From contig JAKOGI010000128.1 in NCBI GenBank assembly GCA_029747015.1, forward strand, positions 1,054,501 to 1,118,500: 64,000 bases of DNA, written 5' to 3'. The position numbers and the translations under genes were made by a program. The notes beneath the pieces are model-generated. The model was not told the DNA's origin, searched no databases, and was given only the letters and a program-made list of their open reading frames with translations. Shown in pieces: positions 33,351 through 43,975 of this stretch; the first letter of the stretch is position 1; each line of letters opens with the position of its first letter. This DNA is from Carnegiea gigantea. Taxonomy: Eukaryota; Streptophyta; Magnoliopsida; Caryophyllales; Cactaceae.

Positions 33351-34097
33351 AGGGGGTGTTTGGTTGCAAGAACTGTTTGAAGAAAAAGAACTTTTGGGGG
33401 GGTTTTAGCATTTTTAACTAGTCAAAATAGTTAAATTGGTGTTTGGTTGAAGAGTTGTGAAGAGTTGTTTGGCCCAAATAGCTCTTTCTCAAAAGGCTAT
33501 TTTCATTAGTAATAACTGTTTGTGAAAATGACATAAGTACTCAAAAATTTGAAAAAATTACACCATATGCCATTAGTTTTTTGCAGTAATATTTGATGTT
33601 GTATATTATTTAAATTTAATCTATCCAAGATTTAATCATTCGAATATATAAAATTCAATTCATAATAATAAAATATGTAGCAAATAACAAAATAATATTT
33701 TAAGACATAATTATCATGTAGATAGATATACACAAGTTGAAAAGAAAGAAAGATTAATAGGAATATAAATTATGTACAACTAGTAACAAATTAAGATTTT
33801 ATCAATAAAGTTAATTTGTATATATGACATCAATTTTATTCTTTTTGGAAAAAAAAATAAGATAACTAGTAAATGAAAAAATTATTTTTAGTTAAAAAGT
33901 AATTTAAAGATAAGGGCAAAAATGAAATTTTACTGAATATCTTTTTAAAAACAGCTAATTTAACCAAACACTTCTTTTACAAATAGTTAATTCAAATAGT
34001 TAATGTAAACATTTAATTCAAACAGCTAACAGCTAATTGCTAAGACAAACAGCTAACAGCTAATAGCTAACAACTAATAACTGTTTACCAAATAGGG
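33351..34097. mobile_element. MITE-like element of the tgtttggt class
   Basis: Begins gggggtgtttggttgcaag and ends taccaaataggg, forming an imperfect terminal inverted repeat. The right half is rich in aacagctaacagctaa repeats, a layout common in plant hAT/Harbinger-type MITEs. No coding capacity, and a target duplication was not clear. Confidence 0.5.
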
Positions 34098-34329
34098 TCA
34101 TATTTGATCAAATAATAATGATGACGATGACGATATAATATCTCGTCAGAAGCAAAATGGGGAACACTAATGATAGCATAAAAAAAGGTCAACTTAAAAA
34201 AAAAAAATAGAAGTAGAAAAAAAATGAATTGCCTTTTATGCTTTTTAAATTGACCTTTGTATACTTATGGCCTACCAATAGAAGTGGAAAAAAATGGGGA
34301 ATACTAATTTTGGGAACACCTAGCTTTTT

Positions 34330-35240
34330 GCTTTTGGCTTATTTGTATTCTTTTCCAGTTAATTCATGGCCTACCAAATGGGGGGAAAAAAAAAGAATAT
34401 CATTCAAATGGTAACCAAAAATGAAATATTCTCAAGGAAATCACTCAATTTTACATTGTTTTTAAAAACATTTTGGTGCCAATGAGGCGCATCAAACCTA
34501 AGTCTCTAGTAATAATTATCAAAGACTTTACCAATTTAATTAATTGATACCCACTCATGAAAAATTAATTAAATTCATCTCGACTAAATTTTAATTCAAT
34601 GGTTGAACGTTCAAGAAATGTTTTGTAATACCCCAATTATATAGCTTATATCACCAATGGTGCACCTTCTATTTCGGGAAGTCCACTTTTAAGAACTCCA
34701 TAATTAAGCATGCTTATTGGGGATAAATTTTGTGATGGATGACCACATGGGAAGTTTCACAGACAGTGTATGAGTGAGGACGAAACACGCCGGAAAGACT
34801 TGTAGTGATTTGTGAGGCCAGTTAACGATCTTTAAAGCTATTCCTGGTATTTGCTCGCCACTCGAGAGGGGTCGGGGTGCATTACGAGGGGTCGGGGCAT
34901 TACATGTTTATACTTTAACAAGTCCGCTAACACAAATACGCTTTGGGCTTGGAGCATGGATTCTGTATAAGATCCCCTTACCTTATACAATAGTTCAATA
35001 TGGGATTGTTGAGATTCAAATTTTAAACTTCTTACTTGAAAAAACTCTGATTTTATATTTAAGAACCGCATTCTTGTCCGTTAAAACCTGATAAGCTTCT
35101 TCTACTCTTGACGACATTATTGTCATTTCAATGATATGCTGGAATTTTAATTTGCAAAGCACTCATAATCAGTAGTCAAGTGGAGATATAATGGTAACTT
35201 TAAGGGCCACGAAGTGTCCATATAAGATGATTACATCCTT
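34330..35240 (+). repeat. Segmental duplication, copy A (carries Cassandra LTR)
   Basis: Shares with 35610-36439, in the same order and orientation, the stretches catt(c)aaatggtaa, tcactcaa, cttggagcatgga, caatatgggattgttgag/caatatgggaatgttaag, cttcttactt and atggtaactttaagggcc/gtggtaattttagaggct. It contains the Cassandra solo LTR, which copy B lacks. Confidence 0.7.
34624..34904 (+). mobile_element. Cassandra-type TRIM solo LTR with 5S-rRNA-like segment
   Basis: A 281-bp insertion starting tgtaatacccc and ending ggggcattaca, flanked by identical tgttt (34619-34623 and 34905-34909). Inside, 34695-34760 resembles 5S ribosomal RNA including its internal promoter: agaactccataattaagcat followed by gatggatgaccacatgggaa. 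Cassandra is the plant TRIM family whose LTRs carry such a 5S-like promoter read by RNA polymerase III. No internal domain is present, so this is a solo LTR. Confidence 0.88.
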
Positions 35241-35609
35241 CCAATGAAGTATGAAACGAGGGTTTCCAGTCGAGCTGCATAAAATAAGCAAGAACAAAGC
35301 AGTGGAGAGGCCAGGAAAATTGTAGCTCACGGCTCTATTCCCATCCGCCCAGCTAGGGCACATTATATACACGGAGTATTTACATGACTCCCAGATTCTA
35401 TGCCTATCATACTAATAAGCCCTAGCTTGGAGAACAAGGAAATATTAAAAAACAATATTACAATATTACAATTCCTCAATAAACTGCACAATTTTGGAGG
35501 GTGATTTCCTCTTTTCAATTGGGGGAAAGTTTACGTTTTCATTTATGTCATGCTTTGCTTTTTAGAATTTCAACCCTCCTATTCCACTTACAACCAAGGA
35601 ACCAAAAAA
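35241..35609. other. Spacer between duplicate copies, no gene seen
   Basis: Short chance frames only (35169-35372 minus). Nothing recognised. Confidence 0.5.
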
Positions 35610-36439
35610 AAAGGATGTAGGTGGCGCTATTACCCCAAAAAAAAAGATATAAATACTTACTGACAAAGAATACCATTCAAATGGTGAAAAAAGAAATAGG
35701 TGAAATAACTCACTCAACTTTAAATTTTCTTAAAAAAATTGTTCAGGAATCATCCTAAACAAAGATTTAATATCATTATTGAAAGCTCAAAAGATATTTA
35801 ATACTCTAGCATGTCGCGTCATGTAAATGTCCTCCAGACTTGGAGCATGGACTCTATATTTTGTACAATATGTCAATATGGGAATGTTAAGATTAAATTT
35901 GAAACTTCTTACTTAGAAAGACTTTAATTTCATATTTAAAAACTATGTCCTTACATAAAAACAACCAATAAGGTTTTTTTTTTTTTAATTATTGAGGGAA
36001 TTTTAGGCCGTATTCTATTTCGCATTTTTTAAGATTTAGCTAAGAGCTTACGTTTCCTTACAACTTCTTACATCTCCTTATAGCTTCTTACATCCTTAAC
36101 ATAATTCTTACATCTTCTTATATCTTCTTACATCTCCTTACATCTTCTTACATCCCATATAAATTTTCTATAACATTCAACAATTCCTTACATCTCCTTA
36201 CAGCTCCTTATAGCTCTTTACAACTCCTTGTAGGTCCTCACAAATTCTTACATCTCCTTACATCTATTAGTTGTATCTAAATGCGAAATAGAACAGATAT
36301 TTTAAGGGGATGTGCGGAACTTTATTTTGCATTTTAGTCAGTTCATGGGTATGCGTGGAGTTTTGATTTGCACAAAAGCTCTCACAAATGATACTCTAGT
36401 GGGGGAATAGTGGTAATTTTAGAGGCTAAGAAATCTATA
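35610..36439 (+). repeat. Segmental duplication, copy B (carries hAT-like MITE)
   Basis: Second copy of the segment at 34330-35240, more diverged and with a poly-T run near 35978. It contains the MITE at 36008-36298, which is absent from copy A. Confidence 0.7.
36008..36298. mobile_element. hAT-like MITE with internal cttacatct repeats
   Basis: A 291-bp element flanked by attttagg (36000-36007) and attttaag (36299-36306), a 7-of-8 match of the 8-bp length typical of hAT insertions. The ends form an inverted repeat (tctatttcgcattt on the left, aaatgcgaaataga on the right). The interior is almost wholly short imperfect copies of cttacatctc/cttacatctt. No protein is encoded. Confidence 0.82.
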
Positions 36440-36475
36440 TCTATAATAAAAGGAGAACGAGCTTGACTCTTCTCT
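36440..36475 (+). mobile_element. Possible Helitron 5' terminus
   Basis: a|TCTATAATAAAAGGAGAACG has the TC start and wording of plant Helitron 5' ends. It begins exactly where similarity between duplicate copies B and A ends, which supports an insertion here. No matching CTAG end could be assigned. Confidence 0.5.
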
Positions 36476-37266
36476 TAATTTTAGGGGCAAATCTCCTTGA
36501 CAGACATTGATCTTAGATGCAATTACATCTCAGCCATTTAACATCGCACAAATTTTGAAAAAAAAGAAAAAGAAAATTACGTATTGAGTTTAGCCACGTT
36601 TCTCTACCTCTCTCATATTAACTGCTAACTAGCCCACTCTCCCCCTCCATCTTTCATGTGTTTCTCCCTCTTTGTAATTGCATGCTCTTTCTCCCTCCCC
36701 CAAGGTAGTTCAGTCATTCCATTTATTTGAAGAACAAAACAAGTACATATAATCCATTTTACTGATTTACTCTACGAAGCCCATTGTCCATTTCTCTTTC
36801 TTCAAATTCATTATTTAACGAATAACCGCAGTGGTATTGGATAATGATTTTGGAACGCGACTGGGAGATAACTCATTCATCAAGAATCACCCCCTTGAGA
36901 GTTGAGAGCTGAGAGTTGAGACGTGACATGTTCTTGGTGTGTAAATTAGTTGATCCTTCCTGTTATTTCAAGTTGGAGAAATTGTCTATCTAATCTTGGC
37001 CTTTTCCGTCCTTTTTTTACCTATCTATTTTTGCTTCAGTTGTCGCCGCTGGGGCACTATGCATTCGCTTTATTCCTACTGTTCTACTACACTACTACTT
37101 CGCATCATCTAAATTGTTTCTCAACTTTGTGTAGTTTTGGGTGATCCCCATTCATTTTTACTTTTTTTTTTTGTATTTAGACAGGAAAAGCAGACAATAT
37201 TACCTCTCTGTTTGTTAATAGCAAGGGAATTCATATGATAGAGAGGTGAAGGAATATTTCTTTCAC
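36476..37266. other. Non-coding DNA, possibly Helitron interior
   Basis: AT-rich with ttgatcttagatgcaattac and atctcagccattt stretches of the kind found behind Helitron 5' ends. The small frame at 36950-37144 is unrecognised and probably chance. Confidence 0.45.
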
Positions 37267-37282
37267 TTGCTTCTACATTTTG

Positions 37283-37464
37283 GAAGGGGAGCCTTGAAGC
37301 AACGGTAAGGTTGTCTCCATGTGACCAAAAAGGTCACGGGTTCGAGCCGTGGAATCAGCCACTGACAAAGTCAAGTCAGACTGCCTACAATTCACCCCTT
37401 GGGGTGCGGCCCTTCCCCGGACCCTACTTGAACGCGGGATGCTTATGTACCGGACTGCCCTTAT
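37283..37464 (+). mobile_element. Au-like SINE with 16-bp target duplication
   Basis: A 182-bp tRNA-derived element. Its RNA polymerase III box A region is aagcaacggtaaggttgt and box B is gggttcgagcc; the body phrases cggcccttccccggaccc-like and ccggactgccctt are characteristic of the plant Au SINE. Flanks are ttgcttctacattttg (37267-37282) and ttgcttctatgttttg (37465-37480), an imperfect 16-bp duplication with 14 matches. Confidence 0.88.
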
Positions 37465-37612
37465 TTGCTTCTATGTTTTGATACACGTAGTGGTGGGCCT
37501 TTTATACTAATGTTTGGCCGCCTATGCCTACCTTGGCCACCAAGGAATTGGTGCAATTCAACTAGGTTTAGGAGTTGTGTGAATAAATAATATCAAAAAA
37601 ATATTTGCTATA

Positions 37613-38998
37613 CTATATGATAAATAATAACTTGCCTTTGAAATGAGCTTTGCCTGGAGCTTTGGTGAAGATGTCAGCAGGCTGATTCTTGGTGCCAACA
37701 TGTGAGAGTGTTAGGATTCCTGCTTCTAGCTTTTCTTGGATAAAGTGACAGTCGATTTCAATGTGCTTTGTTCTTTCATGGAATACTGGATTGCGCACTA
37801 TATGTAGAGCAGCTTGGCTATCGTAATGAAGCGTCATAGAAGGGAGAAAGATGCCCAAGGCTGCTAGGAAGGATCGGATCCATATCAATTCACTTGTAAC
37901 AAAGGTCATAGAATGGTATTCTGCTTCAGCCGAGGAGCGAGATATTGTGATTTGTTTCTTGCTCTTCCAGGAAATTGGTGAACTGCCAAGCGTGACAAAA
38001 TAACCTGTGAGTGACTTGCGAGATAGAGGACATTTGCCCCAATCTGAGTCGCAGTACCTAACAAGTTGCAAATTACTGTTTGCCTTCAATAAAATACCCT
38101 GACCTGCGGTTCCTTTCAGGTAGCGAAGTACTCTTGTCATAGCATCCATATGCTCCGGGCGAGGAGCTTGGATGAATCCAGGTAATATGTGAACCGCGTA
38201 AGTAATAACAGGCCTTGTAATAGTGAGATATATCAGTCTCCCAATGAGTCTGCGATATTTGCTAGGATTTGCTAGGAGATGCCCATTTGCTAAAGCGAGA
38301 TTGTGATGTTCTTCCATTGGAAACTCAATAGGTTTGGCTCCCAAGAGACCACATTCATTGATAATTTTCAAAGCATATTTCCATTGGCATAGGAAAAGGC
38401 CTTGTGGGCCTTGAGCAACTTCAATGCCCAAGAAGTACTTTAGTGACCCCAGATCTTTGATACTGAAGCATGTGTTGAGATAAACTTTGAATTGTTTGCA
38501 TGCGTCAGTATCATTGCCAGTGAGCACAATATCATCAACGTAGACCAAGAGAGCCATAAAGATGTCACCTTGGCAAACCATTGCCTGGGAGCTTGACGAA
38601 GGCCAGAAAGAGATTTCTTTAGGTGACACACCTGGTTCTCACCTTGGCACTTGAAGCCCGGAGGCAATTTCATATAAACTTCTTCATCTAGATCCCCATG
38701 CAAAAATGCATTATTTACGTCTAGTTGATGCAGTTGCCAACCTTTTGCTGCTGCTGCTGCTAGGAAACACTGGACGCTTGTCATCTTAGCGACTGGGGCA
38801 AAAAGTTTCATGAAAGTTGAAACCTTCGACCTGATGAGCACCTCGAATCACCAAGGGAGCCTTATATCGCTCAATGGCACCATCGGAGCGATATTTAACT
38901 CGATAAACCCACTTGTAGCTGATGGACTTCTTCCTTGATGGGAGTGTTTCAATGGCCCATGTCCCATTTTTATCTAGGGCACTAATCTCCTCTGCCAT
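37613..38998 (-). pseudogene. Copia reverse transcriptase and RNase H
   Basis: RT starts at EEISALDKNGTWAIETLP and YKWVYRVKYRSDGAIERYK, with the family phrase [20 protein letters not shown] frameshift near 38800 and another near 38600 split it into three frames. The catalytic motif YVDD is intact ([14 protein letters not shown], near 38550). A long open part (37613-38629) continues to KYFLGIEVA, RRLIGRLIYLT, and an RNase H with D in CDSDWGKCP, E in SSAEAEYHSM and D in HYDSQAALH, ending with the QPADIFTK signature. Its 338-codon length without a stop is unusual for this window. Confidence 0.88.
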
Positions 38999-39600
38999 GG
39001 CCTATCTCCACTTGGCATCCTCTGCTACTTCATGATAAAATCTGGGTTCCACCACTTTAATCATAGCAGCTAAAAATTTTTGGTGAGAAGGAGAGAATTT
39101 TGTAAATGTGACATAATTTTTTAATGGGTGTCGCCTACTTGAGGATACTTTCTAGTGTGGTTCAGTAGTAGAGATGGGATTAGTAGCTCGAGCATTGTAG
39201 CACAAAAAATTATAGAAGCGAGCTGGATGTCACCGCAGCGTTGGGCCCTGCTGGGCCCAAAGTCCGTTGTAGCGGACTGGGTAGTTGGGGCCGCTAATGA
39301 GAGAGGCTGCTTGGTAATAGGCTGTTGGCTCAAATCATCTGCTGGAGTGGCGCTTTTGGGCTCAGCAGAATGAGGCTCAGGCCCAGAGGAGCTCTCGTCT
39401 CTTGCATCAAGCCCAGAGAAGCTCTCTTCTCTTACGCCAGGGTCAGTAAGGAAACTAGTGGGCTGGCCTAAGTGTTCCTCAAGATGGACAGGCAAATCAC
39501 AAAAATCAGTGGGCTAAGGATGAGAAATTTTCTTTGCTATACTGATGCTGTCTCCTGCTTGCTCATCTTGGAAAGGGAACGTATTTTCATGAAATACGAC
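38999..39600 (-). pseudogene. Copia integrase-RT linker
   Basis: From VVFHENTFPFQDEQAGDS at 39600 through a Ser/Pro/Glu-rich linker (39121-39495, ESFSGLDARDESSSGPEP) to the RT start. One TAG sits near 39515. This linker is normally variable in copia elements. Confidence 0.75.
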
Positions 39601-40323
39601 TGTAGGCACTAAAAATTTATTCGTGCCGCACCAAAATTAAATTTAATTAGTTAATTGGGCCAACCCTTCTAATTAATTTAATCAAGCACAAAGACTTATA
39701 AGTCAAGCCCAAAAGACTCACAAGTCAAGCCCAAAATGAAGCCCAAGTGGCTAGCAAGTCCGGACTCAGCCAAAATTCGAGTCAAAGCCTAAATTAAGGT
39801 TCCAGACGACTATCAAGTCAAATCACGACCCAAAGCCCGAGCGACATCCAAGTCATCGCGAGGTCAAAGTCAAAGTCAAAGTCGAAGTCGAAGTCAAAGT
39901 TAAAGTCAAAGTCAAATGCCGAAGTCAAAGACCTACATCGGCTCACAAGTCAGACGTCAAAATCGACTCTCAAGTCAACGTTCAGTCAAAGTTCGAGGCG
40001 ACTTCCGAGTCAATGCTCGGCCCAACCTCGGAAGACTCTCAAGTCAAAGTCAAAGTCGAAACAAGCAAAAGTCAAAGCAGTTTAGGGAAAAACCTGATTA
40101 AAAGGCCCAAAACCTAGGTCAAAGCCCAAAACCCAAGTCAAGGCCTGCCTTGACTTTCAAGGAGGGGCTTTCCTGTAAATAGTTCCTCTACCCCTCTTTG
40201 TTGAAAGGTTTGAATTTCCATCCTTAAGAGAGAAAGAATCAGAGGATTGTATTCATAGAGATTGTACCCAATTCAAATCAATTGAATTCTATAAAAATTC
40301 AATCTTTGTAATTTATGATTACA
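39601..40323 (+). repeat. Tat-like 5' LTR with gtcaaa hexamer tract
   Basis: 723 bp, starts tgtaggcactaaaaattt and ends ttatgattaca just before aatttggcacgctcggtggg. A tract of gtcaaa/gtcgaa hexamers lies at 39862-39916 and again, less regularly, to 40080. Small ORFs here are repeat translations. Confidence 0.75.
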
Positions 40324-40325
40324 AA

Positions 40326-40344
40326 TTTGGCACGCTCGGTGGGA
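40326..40344 (+). other. Primer-binding-like site after Tat-like LTR
   Basis: tttggcacgctcggtggga, of the ttggcacgcc(c/t)ggtggg style that follows LTRs of Tat/Athila-type elements. I have not assigned a specific tRNA. Confidence 0.6.
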
Positions 40345-40418
40345 CGTCTCTACCTCTCATCTCTTTCTCTTAAAAATCAAGACTTTCAAGTCACAAGTAC
40401 ATCATCTTCGACGAAGAT

Positions 40419-42377
40419 ATGGCTACAAAGAATGTCGTCATGCAACCTTCGAAGAAGAAGAACATGGGATCTTTCTCTTTTAGATCCTGTGAAGCGAGCG
40501 ACACTTCTAGCAAGCACGCTCATACAATGAAGACCAGGAGCATGGCAAAAGCTGCTTCGTCGACCGCTGCTAGGCAGACTGTGTCGCCCACATCCAAATT
40601 CTAAGACTCAAAAACGCAACACAAGGCGTCGTCGTGGATGGATGAAATTCAAAAACTTAGCTTTCAATATCCAGTCTGCGAGGTTGAAGACTACTATAGT
40701 AGTGCCTCATCTTCGCCTTCACCAAAAGGGGCGCGCATGTCAGAGATTGACGCTGAATCTTCTGACACTGCCATCATGCCAGTCATGATGATAGGAACTG
40801 CTAACCTTGAAGAGCAGCTGGCAAGTATGATGGTAACCTTGGATAGACTCTCTAAAGAGAATGCAGAGAAGGACGCCCAAATCAAGCGCCAGAATGACTA
40901 AATTGCTGAATTGACAAGGAGGCTGGAAAAAAAGTTCTCTGAAGCTTCTAACAAGGGTTCGGGTGCTGAAGACTCTGACAAAGAGTCACATCACAGTGAG
41001 GAATCTGACAATGACCGCAAAGCTAAGAAGGACTGCTCCTTAGGCTCAATGTCGGTTGAGCAGATTCAGAGTTTGATAGCAAACGCAATCAAGGCTCAGC
41101 TAGGAGGAGGGTCTCACAAGACCCACTTATACACAAAGCCTATACAAAGAGGATTGACGTGCTGCGCATGCCCCATGGCTATCAGCCTCCCAAGTTCAAC
41201 CAGTTCGATGGCAAAGGCAACCCTAAACAGCATGTAGTGCACTTCATTGAGACATGCAGTAATGCTGGCACAGAGGGAGACCGACTGGTGAAGCAGTTTG
41301 TCCGTACCCTAAAAGGGATTGCGTTCGACTGGTATACAGACTTGGAACCCGAGTCCCTTGATAACTAGGGACAAATGGAGCAAGAGTTCCTCAACAAGTT
41401 CTACAGCACTCAGCGCGTTATCAGCATGATTGGGTTGTTAAACAGAAAACAGTGGAAGGATGAGCCAGTTCTTCACTACATCAACCGCTGGAGGGCACTA
41501 AGCCTCGAGTGCAAGGATCGGTTGTCTGAAACCTCCGTCGTCGAAATGTGTACTCAAGGCATGCATTGGGACTTACTGTACGTCCTACAAATGAGCAAAC
41601 CTATGACCTTTCAAGAATTGGCGACCAAGGTGTATGACATGGAGGTGACGATAGCTAGTCGTCGCGCCAACTCCTTCTAGTCTATTGAATCAAAGAGGGA
41701 CAAAGTTGAGTTTGAGAAGAATGTTAACTTTTCTAAGGGCACGACCAAAGAAGCGATGTCCACCTCTACAAATCAGCCAATTCGCATTATGGAAAAACCA
41801 AAACTAGGGGGCAAGAAGAGCTCGTCGTTCAAAGTTGTGACAAATAAGCGTCCCACACTAAAAGAACTTCAGGAAAAAAAGTATCCATTTCCTGACTCAG
41901 ATTTATCAGGCATGCTAGATGATTTACTCGAAAAAGATGTCATTGAATTGCCCAAAGCGCCCAGAAGAAGTTGGGAGGGCCGCCGGCCCTAAATACTGTC
42001 GATACCATAGAATCGTTAGTCACCATCTTGAAAAGTGTGTTACACTCAAGGAACGCATCATGCGACTGGCGGAGGAAGGAAGAATCATTTTAGATTTGGA
42101 TGAAGTAGCAGAAGTTGGCCACATCACAGTGCAAGAGGCTGATGAGTCAGATTCTAAAATGGATCATACTGAAGTACTAGAGGGCTCAAGAGAATGCTTC
42201 ATAAAAAGCTTCTTTAATAGTGTGGCTGTCTATGCAACCTTATGTTTCGAAATTGACAACGAAGAAACAAATGAAAAGTTGAATGTCCCTCCTGAAGAAA
42301 GTGGCGATGGTAGCATCCAGCCACAACAACAATTGAAAGAAAAGAATGAGAAGACAATTTCAGGCTCGTCCGTCAAG
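40419..42377 (+). pseudogene. Tat-like gag
   Basis: ATG 40419 (MATKNVVMQPSKKKN), a low-complexity Ser/Lys start, TAA at 40603, and a charged coiled-coil-like region (SKENAEKDAQIKRQND then a TAA). The capsid follows: MPHGYQPPKFNQFDGKGNP, GIAFDWYTDLEPESL, TAG at 41366, then EFLNKFYSTQRVISMI and KYCRYHRIVSHHLEKCVTLK near 41990-42055, the CRYHRxxxHxxxxC knuckle-like motif. At least three stops and one frameshift (near 41960) interrupt it. Confidence 0.8.
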
Positions 42378-43369
42378 TAAGCAAATGTCGCGGCAAATTC
42401 AGCGGCGCCAGTCTTTAAATGTACAAATCCTAAAAGTGCAACCAAGGTTGAACGCAAGTTCAATGAATCAAGTTGGTGCGTTCTAAAAGAAAATGGTGTG
42501 CTTCCAGTTCATAGGACGAACCCAACCAAATTGACCAAGATTTCTCTCCCTGGTTTTATGGCCTCTTCTAAAGGCTCGCTCCAAGAAGAAAGTGAGTCAA
42601 AGATGCGCACCAGCAATGAGTGTGATCCTAATGCGCACAAGTTAATGAAGAGGTCCAGCCATGATTTCAGCCAACCAACATCTTTGGGGCATTTGATCAA
42701 AGGCAAGCCCTACAAACTTGACAGCGCGCAAAGGGTCATACAAGGTCAAGGGGGCAACTTCACAACGCCTAAAGTTGGTCTTAGCTACGTACCGCCCCAG
42801 CCTGTGAGAATTTCTAGACGACGTAAGGAAAAGCAAGTCCTCACGCAATATATCACAGCTGAAGAAGTTGATGATAATGAGGGTGAAAATGCCAAGACCA
42901 ACCCCGAAACGACGGTGTTCGACAGGTTGCAACCGTCAACATCGCGCCAATATCCTTCTGTGTTTAGAAGGATTGGAAAGGATAAAATCCCAAAACCCTC
43001 TGTCTTCCATAGGTTGAAGAAGGATGAGCAACCTAAACCCTCGGTCTTCGCCAGAATCAAGATAAGCAAGACGTCATCAAGCGCACCGCCCTCACAAAAA
43101 AGAGATTCAGCGTTCAGCTGCTTCAGCAAAACAAATGAAGTCCAAAACTCAGTTCCTTCACGCATGAAGCGTGTTTCCACTTTGGATGTGATGGTGGATG
43201 ATTCACTAAAAGTAAAGAGGCGCATCCTAATTCTCACTCCCCAAGGGGCTAAGGCCAGTTCAAAAGAAGGAACTGAAGAGCAAGCTTCTTCCAGTTGTGA
43301 CGCAAGCCAAGATGTCGGCAACTTCCCTTGAGAAAATGCTGGATTAGCTCCTAGGCAAGAGATTAAACT
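42378..43369 (+). pseudogene. Tat-like post-gag region with PSVFxR repeats
   Basis: An open frame of 277 codons (42498-43331) without a known domain, Ser/Lys-rich, containing three short repeats around 42945-43065: TVFDRLQP, PSVFRRIGK, PSVFHRLKK and PSVFARIKI. Such VFDRL repeats occur between gag and protease/RT in Tat-lineage elements. No protease active site was found. A TGA ends it at 43329. Confidence 0.65.
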
Positions 43370-43975
43370 GTTCACCACTCAAAAAAAAAAAACCAAAGTT
43401 CACACACATTCCAAAAAGAAGACTCCTGAACAAGAGGCTAAACTATTCACACATTCAAAAATGAAGACTTCTGAACAAGAGGCTAAACTGTTCACATATT
43501 CAAAAAAGAAGACTCCCGAACAAGAGGCTAAACTGGTCGCACATATTCAAAAAAGAAGACTCCCGAACAAGAAAAAAGAAAACTCCCGAACAAGAGGCTA
43601 AACTGTTCGCACATTCAAAAAAGGAAGACTCCCGAATAAGAGGCTAAACTATTCGCACATATTCAAAAAAGAAGACTCCCGAACAAGAGGCTAAACTATT
43701 CGCACATATTCAAAAAAGAAGACTCCTGAACAAGAAAAAAAAAAGACTCCCGAACAAGAGGCTAAACTGTTCGCACATTTAAAAAAGGAAGATTCCTGAA
43801 CAAGAGGCTAAACTATTCACACGTTCAAAAAAAAAAGACTCCCAAACAAGGGTATAAACTGTTCACACACATCAAGAAAATACTAACTTCTGAGCAAGAG
43901 TATAAACTGTTCACTCAAGCCAAAAAAAAAAAACAAACTTTGTACTACTCCTGACCTGCAAGAGTATAAACTGTG
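43370..43975 (+). repeat. ~45-bp minisatellite inside the Tat-like element
   Basis: About twelve imperfect copies of a unit running caagaggctaaactgttc, then acacattcaaaaaagaagac, then tcccgaa. Copies differ in the length of the a-run and in insertions of a second aaaaaga, which shifts the frame from unit to unit. In the first copies the frame EQEAKLFTHSKKKTP is kept and joins the preceding open frame; later copies lose it. Confidence 0.88.

Larger units (their letters stand above)
37613..39600 (-). mobile_element. Ty1/copia retrotransposon remnant (integrase tail, RT, RNase H)
   Basis: Only the 3' half of pol survives: end of the integrase-RT linker (39600 leftwards), RT, and RNase H to the frame end at 37613. 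Gag, protease and the integrase core are missing because the Tat-like element's LTR starts at 39601, exactly within the codons VVFHENTFPF. No LTR is recognised on the 3' side; an Au SINE lies about 130 bases further left. Confidence 0.88.

Noticed and set aside
34695..34760. 5S ribosomal RNA gene
   Set aside because: The similarity is partial and lies inside a 281-bp insertion with TGTAAT...TTACA ends and a TGTTT duplication, so it is a Cassandra-type LTR.
37290..37340. tRNA gene
   Set aside because: Box A and B are present but the sequence continues as an Au-like SINE body with a 16-bp target duplication, and no tRNA cloverleaf closes.
43370..43975. CRISPR-like repeat array
   Set aside because: Units are directly adjacent without unique spacers and vary in length; it is a minisatellite in a plant retroelement.
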